Shown one piece after another: positions 44,710-54,031 of a stretch of DNA of 64,000 bases (position 1 is the first letter of the stretch; each line of letters begins with the position of its first letter). A program made the translations under genes and the position numbers. The DNA comes from Nostoc spongiaeforme FACHB-130. GTDB lineage: Bacteria > Cyanobacteriota > Cyanobacteriia > Cyanobacteriales > Nostocaceae. The stretch spans positions 1 through 64,000 of the forward strand of contig NZ_JACJTB010000011.1 of the NCBI RefSeq assembly GCF_014698475.1, written 5' to 3'. The notes below the pieces were generated by a model. It did not search any database. It was not told the DNA's origin and was given only the letters and a program-made list of their open reading frames with translations.

Positions 44710-44994
44710 ATGCCTAAAGCAATCTGGAACGGTGCAACTTTAGCCGAAAGCGACAAAACTATAGTCGTGGAAGGTAATCATTATTTTCCTCCCGACGCAA
44801 TTAATAAGCAGTATTTCCAAGACAGTAACACCCACACAACTTGTCCCTGGAAAGGTGTTGCTAGTTACTACAGCATCGCAGTTGATGGACAGGTAAATCA
44901 AGATGCTGCTTGGTACTATCCCAGCGCCAAGGAAAAAGCTAAAAATATTGAAGGTTACGTCGCTTTCTGGAAGGGCGTAAAAGTCGAAGCTTAA
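44710..44994 (+). CDS. DUF427-family protein
   Basis: This 94-residue protein is read from the ATG at 44710; a TTG 18 bases earlier is possible. The family pattern is complete: AIWNGATLAES, VVEGNHYFPPDAI, the conserved CPWKGVASYYSI and an aromatic-rich end WYYPSAKEKAKNIEGYVAFW. DUF427 proteins are small beta-rich cytosolic proteins of unknown function. Confidence 0.92.
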   Translation: MPKAIWNGATLAESDKTIVVEGNHYFPPDAINKQYFQDSNTHTTCPWKGVASYYSIAVDGQVNQDAAWYYPSAKEKAKNIEGYVAFWKGVKVEA

Positions 44995-45024
44995 TTGAAT
45001 ACGCTTCCGGCTTATTTGCTGAAA

Positions 45025-45237
45025 CTAGTACAACAAGGCAAAAGTAAAAAGGTAAAAGGAAAAAGAAAGAATAGTTATAAGCTAAAAAACATTTAGTTTG
45101 CATATCTAAATTATATTAAACTCTTGTGGGGTGGGGCATCTTGCCCGCTTATATTATGCAAGTTAAATGTGCAACAGCTTACCACAATCCTTTTAGCAAT
45201 TCCAGATGGCCTATTTATTTATGCCAACCTGTACTAA
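45025..45237. repeat. MITE-like 111-bp repeat, copy 3, interrupted
   Basis: The left part from CTAGTACAACAAGG to 'gaatagttat' and the right part from 'accacaatccttttagcaatt' to TGTACTAA match copy 2. They are separated by about 100 bases of a second element. Confidence 0.78.
45080..45180. repeat. 101-bp palindrome-ended element inserted in copy 3
   Basis: Terminal arms pair as AAGCT...ACATTTA..TTGCATA and TATGCAA..TAAATGT...AGCTT. The centre holds the cyanobacterial 'ggggtggggcatcttgcccgc' motif. It has no coding capacity, so it is a second MITE-like family. Confidence 0.75.
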
Positions 45238-45314
45238 ATGATTGCCAGAGTTTCAGTGAATAAGCCTTTTTTTCTGATGAATCATTAGCACAGCGATATT
45301 CTTGTATTCTGTGT

Positions 45315-45914
45315 TCAGATTGTTTCATTTTCTGGTTCAACCAGATCAAAATTGACTTTGTTATATAAATCTTGCAAGGAAATCTCAAAAGCTACAGATG
45401 CAAATGCGATCGCATTATCTTCTTCATCATACTCACGCAGATTCCATTGTTTTTTCCCAATCTTAGAAAACTGCTCTACATGAATTCGATATTGGTCAAT
45501 TAAGAGATATTCTTGAAACGTGGGAATTGTGCGATACGCCGCAAACTTATCTTCATAATCATAATTCTTAGTAGATTTTGATAGCACTTCTACAATAATT
45601 TGCGGATTAGTAATAATATCTTGGCGATTTTTAAAAAATTCCGATTCACCTGCGATAATCATCACATCTGGGTATGTATAAATCCGTTTTTGTGATATCC
45701 ACAGACGGACATCGCCCACAAATACCTCGTAATTTTGCTGTCTAAATGCAAAATTTAACACCGAACCAAGATTAAGTGATATTCGAGCGTGATTAACTGT
45801 TCCACCTGCCATTGGAATTATTTGTCCATCAATATATTCACTTTTATATTCAGCCGCTTCCTCTAACTGTAAATATTCCTCTGGGGTGTAGTATTGCTGT
45901 TGTGTAACTTGCAT
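45315..45914 (-). CDS. Uma2-family (DUF820) putative endonuclease
   Basis: This 199-residue protein has a restriction-endonuclease-like fold of the Uma2 family, greatly expanded in cyanobacteria. Family marks are the YTPEEYLQLEEAAEYKSEYIDGQI start, GDVRLWISQKRIYTYPDVMII, and VEVLSKSTKNYDYEDKFAAY with the catalytic-type D/E/K residues. Activity and targets are not known for most members. It is a stand-alone gene. Confidence 0.9.
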   Translation of the reverse strand: MQVTQQQYYTPEEYLQLEEAAEYKSEYIDGQIIPMAGGTVNHARISLNLGSVLNFAFRQQNYEVFVGDVRLWISQKRIYTYPDVMIIAGESEFFKNRQDIITNPQIIVEVLSKSTKNYDYEDKFAAYRTIPTFQEYLLIDQYRIHVEQFSKIGKKQWNLREYDEEDNAIAFASVAFEISLQDLYNKVNFDLVEPENETI

Positions 45915-45960
45915 AGCTTTTACCCATATCTATTCAATAGTGTAACTTGGTTCTCTAACA

Positions 45961-45995
45961 AAAAAGGTGTGTTCTACCATTGCAGAAACACACCC
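45961..45995 (-). terminator. Rho-independent terminator of the prolyl oligopeptidase gene
   Basis: On the minus strand GGTGTGTTTCT pairs with AGAACACACC (one bulge) and six T residues follow, 15 bases past the stop at 46010. Confidence 0.85.
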
Positions 45996-46009
45996 TCAAT
46001 ACTCTGCGT

Positions 46010-48091
46010 TTAAATCTTAATATCCAAAGTCCGCACTAAAAACGCCCATTTATCCGCCGCTTCCTCAATTATCTTAGTTGTCGGCTTACCTGCACCATGT
46101 CCGGCTTTTGTTTCAATTCTAATTAATACTGGTGCATCACCTTGATGGGCTGCTTGCAAAGCCGCCGCAAATTTGAAACTATGGGCAGGTACAACGCGAT
46201 CGTCGTGATCTGCGGTAGCAATTAAAGTGGCAGGATAAGCTGTATTTGGTTTGAGGTTATGCAAGGGTGAATAAGCATAAAGTGTTTTGAAATCTTCAGG
46301 ATTATCGGGTGAACCATATTCTTTAGTCCAAGCCCAGCCGATAGTAAATTTATGGAAGCGCAACATATCCATGACACCAACGGCTGGTAATGCTGCACCA
46401 AACAAATCAGGGCGTTGTGTCATACAAGCACCCACCAATAAACCACCATTACTACCACCTGCGATCGCTAGTTTGGTAGTTTTGGTATATTTATTCGCAA
46501 TTAGCCATTCCGCCGCCGCAATAAAATCATCAAACACATTTTGTTTTTTGTCTTTCATCCCGGCTTGATGCCATTCTTCGCCATATTCGCCACCGCCACG
46601 CAGATTTGGCATAGCATAAACACCACCCATTTCCATCCACACCAACATACTCACAGAAAAAGTTGGCGTTAAAGAGATATTAAACCCACCGTAGGCATAA
46701 AGATAAGTGGGATTATTCCCATCTAATTTAATCCCTTTTTTGTGAGTAATAAACATTGGCACCTTTGTGCCATCTTTGCTGTGATAAAATACTTGTTTTG
46801 TTTCATAATCATCAGGATTAAAGCCGACTTTCGGTTGACGGAACAACTGACTTTTTCCTGTTACCATATCGTAGCGGTAAATTGTGCCTGGGGTAGTAAA
46901 ACTAGTGAAACTATAAAAAGTCTCTTGATCATGACGTTTACCCCCAAAACCACCCACTGAACCAACGCCTGGTAATTCTACCTCACGGACAAATGCACCT
47001 TTAAGGTCAAAAATTTTAATTTGCGATCGCGCATCTTGTAAATAATCAGCCACAAACTGATTATTGAGGATATTGACACTTTCTAAAGTGGCTGCACTTT
47101 GGGTAATAATTTCTTGCCATGCTGATTTATCAGGCTTATTAATATCAATAGCAATCACCCTCCCCCGTGGCGCATTTAAATCTGTGCGGAAATAAAAAAC
47201 ACTATCATCATTATCAATAAAGCTATAATCTGCCTCAAACTCGCTAATTAATTCCACAACTTCCGCTTCGGAATTAGTTAAATCTTTATAAAATACCAAA
47301 TTGCGCGAATCAGTTCCCAACCACACAGAAATAATTAAAAAGCGTCCATCTTCTGTGACACCACCACCAAATCCCCATTCTTTTTGGTCAGGACGTTGAT
47401 AAATTAAAATGTCCTCTGATTGGGGAGTACCTAATTTGTGATAATAAAGCTTTTGATAATAGTTAACATCTTCTAATTGAGTTTTGGAATTTGGCTCATC
47501 ATAACGACTGTAAAAAAATCCTTGGTTGTCAGTTGTCCAAGATGCACCAGAAAATTTAATCCACTTTAAATGGTCGGTTAAATCTTTGCCTGTGGCAACA
47601 TCACGAACTTTCCATTCTTGCCAATCCGAACCAGAAGTTGCCAAACCATAAGCTAAAAATTTACCATCATCGCTAATCGATAATCCTGATAAAGCAACCG
47701 TTCCATCCGCAGAAAGTTTATTTGGATCGAGTAAAACTTGCGGTTCGTCATCCAGGGTTTTTAAGGTGTATAGTACGCTTTGATTTTGCAGCCCATTGTT
47801 TTTGAAATAAAAATAGCGATCACTTTCTTTAAATGGGATACCGTACTTTTCATAATCCCAAAGTTTAGTTAAGCGTTGTTTAATTTTGTCAATAGCCGGA
47901 ATTTCACCTAAAAAGTCAAAAGTAATCTTATTTTGAGCATCAATCCAAGCTTTCGTTTCTTCAGAATCAGAATTCTCTAACCAACGGTAAGGATCTGCAA
48001 CTACAGTTCCGTGGTAGTTATCCACTTGTTCGCTTTTGTGGGTAGCTGGATAAGTAATCTGTTTTGCTGTTGACATAGTTGGGGATACCAT
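46010..48091 (-). CDS. Prolyl oligopeptidase (S9A)
   Basis: This 693-residue serine peptidase cleaves short peptides after proline. The N-terminal VVADPYRWLENSDSEETKAWI starts a seven-bladed propeller. The catalytic domain has the nucleophile in AIAGGSNGGLLVGA, Asp in TADHDDRVVPAHSF and His in GHGAGKPT. There is no signal peptide, so it is cytoplasmic. An in-frame ATG five codons later (MSTAKQITYP) is an alternative start. Confidence 0.95.
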   Translation of the reverse strand: MVSPTMSTAKQITYPATHKSEQVDNYHGTVVADPYRWLENSDSEETKAWIDAQNKITFDFLGEIPAIDKIKQRLTKLWDYEKYGIPFKESDRYFYFKNNGLQNQSVLYTLKTLDDEPQVLLDPNKLSADGTVALSGLSISDDGKFLAYGLATSGSDWQEWKVRDVATGKDLTDHLKWIKFSGASWTTDNQGFFYSRYDEPNSKTQLEDVNYYQKLYYHKLGTPQSEDILIYQRPDQKEWGFGGGVTEDGRFLIISVWLGTDSRNLVFYKDLTNSEAEVVELISEFEADYSFIDNDDSVFYFRTDLNAPRGRVIAIDINKPDKSAWQEIITQSAATLESVNILNNQFVADYLQDARSQIKIFDLKGAFVREVELPGVGSVGGFGGKRHDQETFYSFTSFTTPGTIYRYDMVTGKSQLFRQPKVGFNPDDYETKQVFYHSKDGTKVPMFITHKKGIKLDGNNPTYLYAYGGFNISLTPTFSVSMLVWMEMGGVYAMPNLRGGGEYGEEWHQAGMKDKKQNVFDDFIAAAEWLIANKYTKTTKLAIAGGSNGGLLVGACMTQRPDLFGAALPAVGVMDMLRFHKFTIGWAWTKEYGSPDNPEDFKTLYAYSPLHNLKPNTAYPATLIATADHDDRVVPAHSFKFAAALQAAHQGDAPVLIRIETKAGHGAGKPTTKIIEEAADKWAFLVRTLDIKI

Positions 48092-48291
48092 TCTTCCCGG
48101 TAGATGTATTCATAGGATATGGTAGCGAAATCCACCTTGTGGAAGCTGAAAAAAGACAGCGTAAACCCCGCTTGGGATTTAATTTTACAAGCAACCGTAA
48201 GTAAAGAAAATTGTGTACATTCGCTTGTCTGATTCGCAAAGCAAGGTTTTGATCTATTCTGAAGAAAACCTTCCAAAAAGCTCGGAGAATC

Positions 48292-49755
48292 ATGGTTGTG
48301 AAGTTAGAACGACCTATTTTAGTGGGAGGATTAGGACTTTCCTTTTCCCTTTGGATACTACAAAGCTGGCATGATTCCATCGTACAGCTAGGTGAATTGG
48401 GTTTATTGAGTACCCTAGCAGTTGGTGGTGGCTTGTGGTTATGGCAGCAAAATCGTCCAAAAGCAAGTTTGGAACCACTAGATTGTACACCTGTAGATCG
48501 GGCAGCAGCCGAAAGTGCGATCGCCAAAGCAGAAGCAGTCATTAACCAACTCGCACAAGAAGCAGAAAACCACACCTCTCTAAATACACTGCGAGAAAAA
48601 TTAACTTACCTGTCATTGGAGTTAGACAGAGAAGAAATTAAAGTGGCTGTGACTGGTGGTAAAGCCGTAGGTAAAAGCAGTTTAATTCAAGTGCTGAATT
48701 CTAGTGGTTGGCAAGAAAAACAGCCAAAATTCCATTTGCAAGAAACAGCACCTTTGTTTCAGGAAACAACTGACAAGTCAGACGCAGCAGTTTTAGCAGA
48801 AGTCGCCAAATCTGATGTTGTGCTGTTTCTCATCAACGGTGACTTAACTCAAACCGAACACCAAACCTTACAAAAATTCAAAGCAGCAAATCAGTCTACA
48901 ATTCTGGTGTTTAACAAACAAGACCAGTATTTAGCTGATGAGCGTGCCAGTCTATTATTGTCGTTACAACAAAGAATTCCTGGTAATGTGGTAGCCACTG
49001 CGGTATCTCCAGTTCCGATCAAAGTGCGGAAACATGAAACTGATGGTTCTGTGCAAGAATGGCTGGAACAGCCAGCACCGGATATTAGCCAACTCACACA
49101 GCAATTAAACGCAGTTTCGGCACAGCAAGGCCAAAAGTTAGTCTGGACAACGACGATGAGAAAAGCTGTGGCGCTGAAAGCTGAAGCAAAAAGTTGGTTA
49201 AATCAAATTAGGTGCGATCGCGCTACTCCCATTATTGAACAATATCAATGGATAGCTGCGGCTACAGCCTTTGCTAACCCAGTACCCGCCTTAGATATAC
49301 TGGCAACTGCGGCCATAAATGCTCAAATGGTCGTTGATTTAGGTAATATCTATCAGCAGAAATTATCTCTAGAACAGGCACAAACTGTAGCTGGAACGAT
49401 GGGAAGTTTGATGCTGAAGTTGGGTTTAGTGGAAATTTCGACAAAAGCGGTAAGTACTGTCCTTAAGAGTAACGCCATTACCTTTGTTGCTGGTGGTTTA
49501 GTGCAAGGTGTCAGTGCTGCTTATCTCACCAGAGTCGCAGGGTTGAGTTTAGTAGAGTATTTTGAGCAGCAAGAAATCGCATTCAATTCAGGAAATGCTT
49601 TCAATCTCGACACATTGCGCCAAACTTTACAAAAGGTATTTCAGCAAAATCAGCAGATGGCTTTTCTGCAAGGTTTTGTTAACCAAGGTGTGAAGCGTTT
49701 ATTGCCACAAACACAACAGGTTGTACTCACTGGTGTTGATCAGGTTATTGCTTAA
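48292..49755 (+). CDS. P-loop GTPase with DUF697 membrane-associated domain
   Basis: This 487-residue protein has two hydrophobic segments (about 8-25 and 38-54), then a GTPase-like domain with GGKAVGKSS (about 125) and NKQD as the guanine-specificity motif. A C-terminal DUF697 region follows (AATAFANPVPALDILATAAINAQMVVDLG) with Ala-rich helices. Such proteins are found across cyanobacteria and plastids. Their exact role is not settled. The classical G3 DxxG motif is not clear. Confidence 0.85.
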   Translation: MVVKLERPILVGGLGLSFSLWILQSWHDSIVQLGELGLLSTLAVGGGLWLWQQNRPKASLEPLDCTPVDRAAAESAIAKAEAVINQLAQEAENHTSLNTLREKLTYLSLELDREEIKVAVTGGKAVGKSSLIQVLNSSGWQEKQPKFHLQETAPLFQETTDKSDAAVLAEVAKSDVVLFLINGDLTQTEHQTLQKFKAANQSTILVFNKQDQYLADERASLLLSLQQRIPGNVVATAVSPVPIKVRKHETDGSVQEWLEQPAPDISQLTQQLNAVSAQQGQKLVWTTTMRKAVALKAEAKSWLNQIRCDRATPIIEQYQWIAAATAFANPVPALDILATAAINAQMVVDLGNIYQQKLSLEQAQTVAGTMGSLMLKLGLVEISTKAVSTVLKSNAITFVAGGLVQGVSAAYLTRVAGLSLVEYFEQQEIAFNSGNAFNLDTLRQTLQKVFQQNQQMAFLQGFVNQGVKRLLPQTQQVVLTGVDQVIA

Positions 49756-49775
49756 TTGGAACATTGATTAAGAAG

Positions 49776-49806
49776 GAGATAGTTATGATGTAACTATCTC
49801 TTTTTT
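49776..49806 (+). terminator. Rho-independent terminator of the GTPase gene
   Basis: A perfect stem GAGATAGTTA / TAACTATCTC with a 5-base loop is followed by six T residues, 21 bases past the stop. Confidence 0.9.
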
Positions 49807-49849
49807 ATGGAAGAAATTTAACTTCTAACTAAATTCAAAGTTCCTGATG

Positions 49850-50578
49850 CTAGTTAACTGATTCCAGCAGAATTTTAGTTTGCTGTGTTGACATTTGTTG
49901 TTTAGCAAAGTCCAAAAAAGAATTCATAGCTTCTGTATAAGCTGTAAAGATTGCCTCTACTGCAAGTAGGGCTTGCTGTCTTTGCTGATCATTCAGTTCT
50001 ATTTGTTGAAAGAAACTCACAATGTTTGGGGTATTGATATGGTGATGTTCTTCTTCGTGTAAATGACACATCCCAAAATAACGATATTCTTTACCTGTGA
50101 TTGCTTTTAGTTCTAAAGCTACCGGCTGTGAGACATTAAAAAACACATTTGCTGTAGCTTCAGCAACTTGCATAGCTGCGAATTTTACAATCGGGTCTGC
50201 TTGGAAACTATGATGATGTAGTTGATAACAGACATTACGTGACTTCAAAGTAGCATCCCCAAAACTAAATAACATTGCATCCGTTAGTTTAGAACAATGA
50301 TGTAGTTCAAGCTTTTCTAAATCTTCTAACAACCATTGCCAATGAAAATGCTCTTCGTAGGTGTGTCTATTTAGTAAGCTTTGAACTTTGTTAGTCGTTG
50401 GTTCTTCGCGGAAAACATAGTTACATAATTCACCAAAACCCATAGCCAAAGGAACAATTAATGGTGCAAAACAAAGCCTATCTTTGGGGTGTATACTTTG
50501 ATTTTGCATAAAAGAGAATAGAGGCAACTGAGCAAACTCTTGTTTTTTGGTTTCGATTAATGCCAAAACTTGCTGCAT
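49850..50578 (-). CDS. Heme-oxygenase-like (HO-fold) protein, possible diiron enzyme
   Basis: This 242-residue all-helical protein has metal-ligand-like motifs HTYEEHFHWQWLLEDLE (about 73-89) and MCHLHEEEHHHINTPN (about 170-185), with additional Glu and His in VAEATANVFF. This spacing resembles the iron-containing heme-oxygenase-fold oxidases. No haem-specific signature is seen. Substrate and reaction are unknown. It is a single gene. Confidence 0.6.
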   Translation of the reverse strand: MQQVLALIETKKQEFAQLPLFSFMQNQSIHPKDRLCFAPLIVPLAMGFGELCNYVFREEPTTNKVQSLLNRHTYEEHFHWQWLLEDLEKLELHHCSKLTDAMLFSFGDATLKSRNVCYQLHHHSFQADPIVKFAAMQVAEATANVFFNVSQPVALELKAITGKEYRYFGMCHLHEEEHHHINTPNIVSFFQQIELNDQQRQQALLAVEAIFTAYTEAMNSFLDFAKQQMSTQQTKILLESVN

Positions 50579-51221
50579 ACTTTTGGTTACTGGATCTAAT
50601 TATGAAACGGAAATTTAACTGAATTCCAGTGAATATGGAGTTAGTTAAAGAATAGAGACAGACAGAACGAAATTTTGTACATATACCTTGTATACAGACA
50701 AACAGGTATATATCTAGCAAAAATTATTTTGCTAAAGTTAGCCGGACTGTTAGCCTATTGTTACTAATCGAAAGATTAGGTAAATTTGAAATGATTAGTC
50801 TTTGGTAATGTTGATATCAGTTGTTTAACAACATCTATCAAGTTGAGCTCAATATTTATTTTTCCGAAGTGAATTGACCAGGATAAATAAACATCTATTT
50901 ATTTTTCCTATTATCGATAAAATTGAGGTTGCTTCAGTTGGTTAGTATCGGTATTTTAAACTTTTTAAAAGAAAAAAGATACACTATTTGACCCAATTAA
51001 AATAAAATCATTCTCCAGGTAGAGATTTAATTTGTCTGAAATTTATTTCATTATAATTACAGTTGTCAAATTTAATATTTTAAGATAACTAAACATGAAA
51101 AGATTAATTATTAATAAATTTATTAGTGTCTGTCAAAAATTCCTTAAGTATTAGCCAGTAGATAGTGATAGCTGATGATACTGAGACTGGGAGAATGGGC
51201 AAACTAATTATAGGTATGTAG
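50579..51221. other. 643-bp AT-rich intergenic region
   Basis: Separates the HO-fold gene (minus) from the histidine-kinase cluster (plus). No repeat, RNA or coding feature is recognised. Both promoters must lie here. Confidence 0.4.
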
Positions 51222-54005
51222 TTGAAAATTCTCACTATTCAGAAAATTATGAAGCATTTTGGTATTCTGCATTCATCAAAATTGCCTTTGCGACTGATTT
51301 TGGTTGTACCCTTTGTACTGCAAATTTTTGCCGCAGTTAGTTTAGTAGGTTATTTATCGTTTAGAAATGGTCAAAAAGCAGTTAATAACCTTGCAGATCA
51401 GTTGACTACCAAAGTGAATGGACTTGTAGAACAGCATCTGAATACTTATCTCGCAACTCCGCATCAGGTGAATCAAATTAATTTAGCAGCCATCAACCTA
51501 GGAATATTAAACCTCCAAGACTATCAGGTGGCAAGTCGCTATTTCTGGAAACAAATGCGAGTGTTTAATATTGGCTATATTAGCTTTGCTAATCCTAAAG
51601 GTGAATTTATTGGGGTTGAACGTTTAGATAATGGTGGACTGTTAATTAATGAAGTTTCTAAGAAAAACGGACTAGGTAAACTTTATGTGTATACAACAGA
51701 TAATCAAGGCAATCGTGATCAATTAACAGCAATCAAAGATTATGATCCCCGTGTAGAAGCTTGGTATGCTGATGCGGTCAAAATAGGTAGACCAGTATGG
51801 AGTCAAATTTATCAATGGGAAGATAAACCCGAAATTTTCTCCATATCTTCTAGTTATCCGCTATATGATGAATCTAGCAATATTATAGGTGTACTGAGTG
51901 TAGATTTATTGCTCATGCAAATTAGTGACTTTTTACAAGATTTAAAATTTGGTAAACAAGGAAAAGTATTTCTCTTAGAAAGGTCTGGATTAATTGTAGC
52001 TTCTTCAACTAATGAAGCGCCATACAATGTAATTGATGGTAAAGCACATAGACTATCAGTATTTAATAGTAATAATCATTTAATCAAAGGTATTGCGGAT
52101 TATTTACAGCAAAAGTTTGGTAGTTTTCAAAAAATTCATGATACACAACAGTTTACCTTAACACTTCAAGGTGAACGGCAGTTTGTAAAGGTCACACCTT
52201 GGCAGGATAAATTAGGATTAGATTGGCTAGTAGTTGTGATTGTGCCTGAAACTGACTTTATGGCAGAAATAGATGCTAACAATAATACGACTATTTTGCT
52301 TTGTGTAGGTGCATTGGTTTTCGCTACAGTTTTGGGAATATATACTGCTCGTTGGATTACCCAACCTATTTTAGATTTAACACAAGCTAGTAGTGCGATC
52401 GCCTCTGGAAATCTTGATCAAACAGTTAAATTTTCTGGTGTAAAAGAAATCAGTATTCTAGCTCAATCATTTAATAAAATGGCAGGACAATTGAATGATT
52501 TTTTCACGGCTTTAGAAAATACCAATCAAGAGCTAGAAGAACGTGTGGAATCAAGAACCAAAGAATTAAAAACTGCTAAAGAAGCTGCTGACGCTGCCAA
52601 TCAAGCAAAAAGCGAATTTATTGCCAACATAAGTCATGAACTTCGCACACCTTTGAATGGTATTCTTGGCTATGCACAAATTCTCCAACGAGATAGCACA
52701 GCCAGCCCTACACAACAAAATGCCATTCAAACTATTTATCACTGTGGTTCTCATTTATTAATGTTAATTAATGATATTTTAGATATTGCTAAAATTGAAT
52801 CAAAAAAATTAGAGTTATATCCTCATACATTTAAGTTTCATGATTTTCTCTTAGGTGTATATGATATCTGCCGAATTAAAGCAGAGCAAAAAAATCTCCC
52901 TTTTAGCTATCACATCAGTGATTTGATTCCAAGCGTTATTAATGCTGATGAAAAACGGTTACGTCAAGTATTGCTAAACCTGTTAGGAAATGCCATCAAG
53001 TTTACAGATAATGGTGCAGTGAAGTTCAGTGTAGAAGTAATTGAAACTGATGTAATGACTACAGATTATCCATGTAGCACAATCAGATTTCAAGTTGAAG
53101 ATACTGGAGTTGGCATATGCTTAGAAGAATTACAGAAAATTTTCCTACCTTTTGAACAAGTAGGAGATAGTTATAGAAAGGTAGAAGGAACAGGCTTGGG
53201 TCTGGCTATTAGCTGTCAAATTGTAGAAATGATGGGGAGCCAAATTCAAGTAGAAAGCCACTATGGTCAAGGTAGCAAATTTTGGTTTGATCTAGATTTA
53301 CCAAAAGTTAAAGATTGCGTATCATCTGCTGTTCCACATCTTGACAAAGGTAGCAATCACATCATTAGATACAAAGGAAATCAAAAAACAATTTTGGTGG
53401 TAGATGATGTTGCAGATAATCGTGCTGTGATTATAAATTTACTCAAACCCGTAGGATTTTGTGTAATTGAAGCTCTGAATGGTAAGGAAGGTATTATTCA
53501 AGCACAAGAGTATCAACCAGATTTAATTATTACTGACTTAGAAATGCCAATAATGGATGGGGTACACATGACACAAAATCTACGTAGTCAACCAGACTTT
53601 GCAGAAATAGTGATTATTGCGTCTTCTGCAAGTGTATTTACCTTAAACCGCATCCAAAGTTTAGAAGCAGGCTGTAATGATTTTTTACCTAAGCCTGTAC
53701 AAGCTGAAGAACTATTTGCTCAACTGAAGTTCTATTTAAATTTAGATTGGATTTATGCACATAGCCAGCCATCTGTTGAGATTACTGACAACGTGAATGA
53801 GGAAATAATTTTTCCACCTGCAACCGAATTAATAAATTTATATCAAGCTGCTAAAGCTGGTTATGTGATGGGTATTCAAGAAGAGATAAATCGGATTCAA
53901 AACTTAGATTATAAATATGCAATTTTTACTCATAAAGTTTTAAAATTAATTGAAGATTTTGAAGATGAAGCTATTGTAGAAATGTTAAAACCATACTTAA
54001 ATTAA
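51222..54005 (+). CDS. Hybrid sensor histidine kinase (Cache-HAMP-HisKA-HATPase-REC)
   Basis: This 927-residue membrane kinase has its first start at TTG 51222; an ATG at 51249 (MKHFGILHSS) is an equal candidate. Order: membrane helix (about 20-45), a large extracytoplasmic Cache-type sensor (about 46-350), second helix (about 352-373), HAMP (about 376-428), coiled coil, HisKA with the phosphorylated His in NISHELRTPLNGI, HATPase (NLLGNAIKFTDNG, EGTGLGLAI) and a receiver with the Asp in IITDLEMPIMDG. The signal is unknown. Two REC-kinases follow directly and may form a relay. Confidence 0.93.
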   Translation: MKILTIQKIMKHFGILHSSKLPLRLILVVPFVLQIFAAVSLVGYLSFRNGQKAVNNLADQLTTKVNGLVEQHLNTYLATPHQVNQINLAAINLGILNLQDYQVASRYFWKQMRVFNIGYISFANPKGEFIGVERLDNGGLLINEVSKKNGLGKLYVYTTDNQGNRDQLTAIKDYDPRVEAWYADAVKIGRPVWSQIYQWEDKPEIFSISSSYPLYDESSNIIGVLSVDLLLMQISDFLQDLKFGKQGKVFLLERSGLIVASSTNEAPYNVIDGKAHRLSVFNSNNHLIKGIADYLQQKFGSFQKIHDTQQFTLTLQGERQFVKVTPWQDKLGLDWLVVVIVPETDFMAEIDANNNTTILLCVGALVFATVLGIYTARWITQPILDLTQASSAIASGNLDQTVKFSGVKEISILAQSFNKMAGQLNDFFTALENTNQELEERVESRTKELKTAKEAADAANQAKSEFIANISHELRTPLNGILGYAQILQRDSTASPTQQNAIQTIYHCGSHLLMLINDILDIAKIESKKLELYPHTFKFHDFLLGVYDICRIKAEQKNLPFSYHISDLIPSVINADEKRLRQVLLNLLGNAIKFTDNGAVKFSVEVIETDVMTTDYPCSTIRFQVEDTGVGICLEELQKIFLPFEQVGDSYRKVEGTGLGLAISCQIVEMMGSQIQVESHYGQGSKFWFDLDLPKVKDCVSSAVPHLDKGSNHIIRYKGNQKTILVVDDVADNRAVIINLLKPVGFCVIEALNGKEGIIQAQEYQPDLIITDLEMPIMDGVHMTQNLRSQPDFAEIVIIASSASVFTLNRIQSLEAGCNDFLPKPVQAEELFAQLKFYLNLDWIYAHSQPSVEITDNVNEEIIFPPATELINLYQAAKAGYVMGIQEEINRIQNLDYKYAIFTHKVLKLIEDFEDEAIVEMLKPYLN

Positions 54006-54031
54006 TAAATCTTGATTTAATCAATATTTCA

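Larger units (their letters stand above)
44995..45314. repeat. Intergenic region filled by a nested repeat
   Basis: Most of this stretch is the interrupted 111-bp repeat at 45025-45237 with a palindromic insert. The remaining bases show nothing recognisable. Confidence 0.6.
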
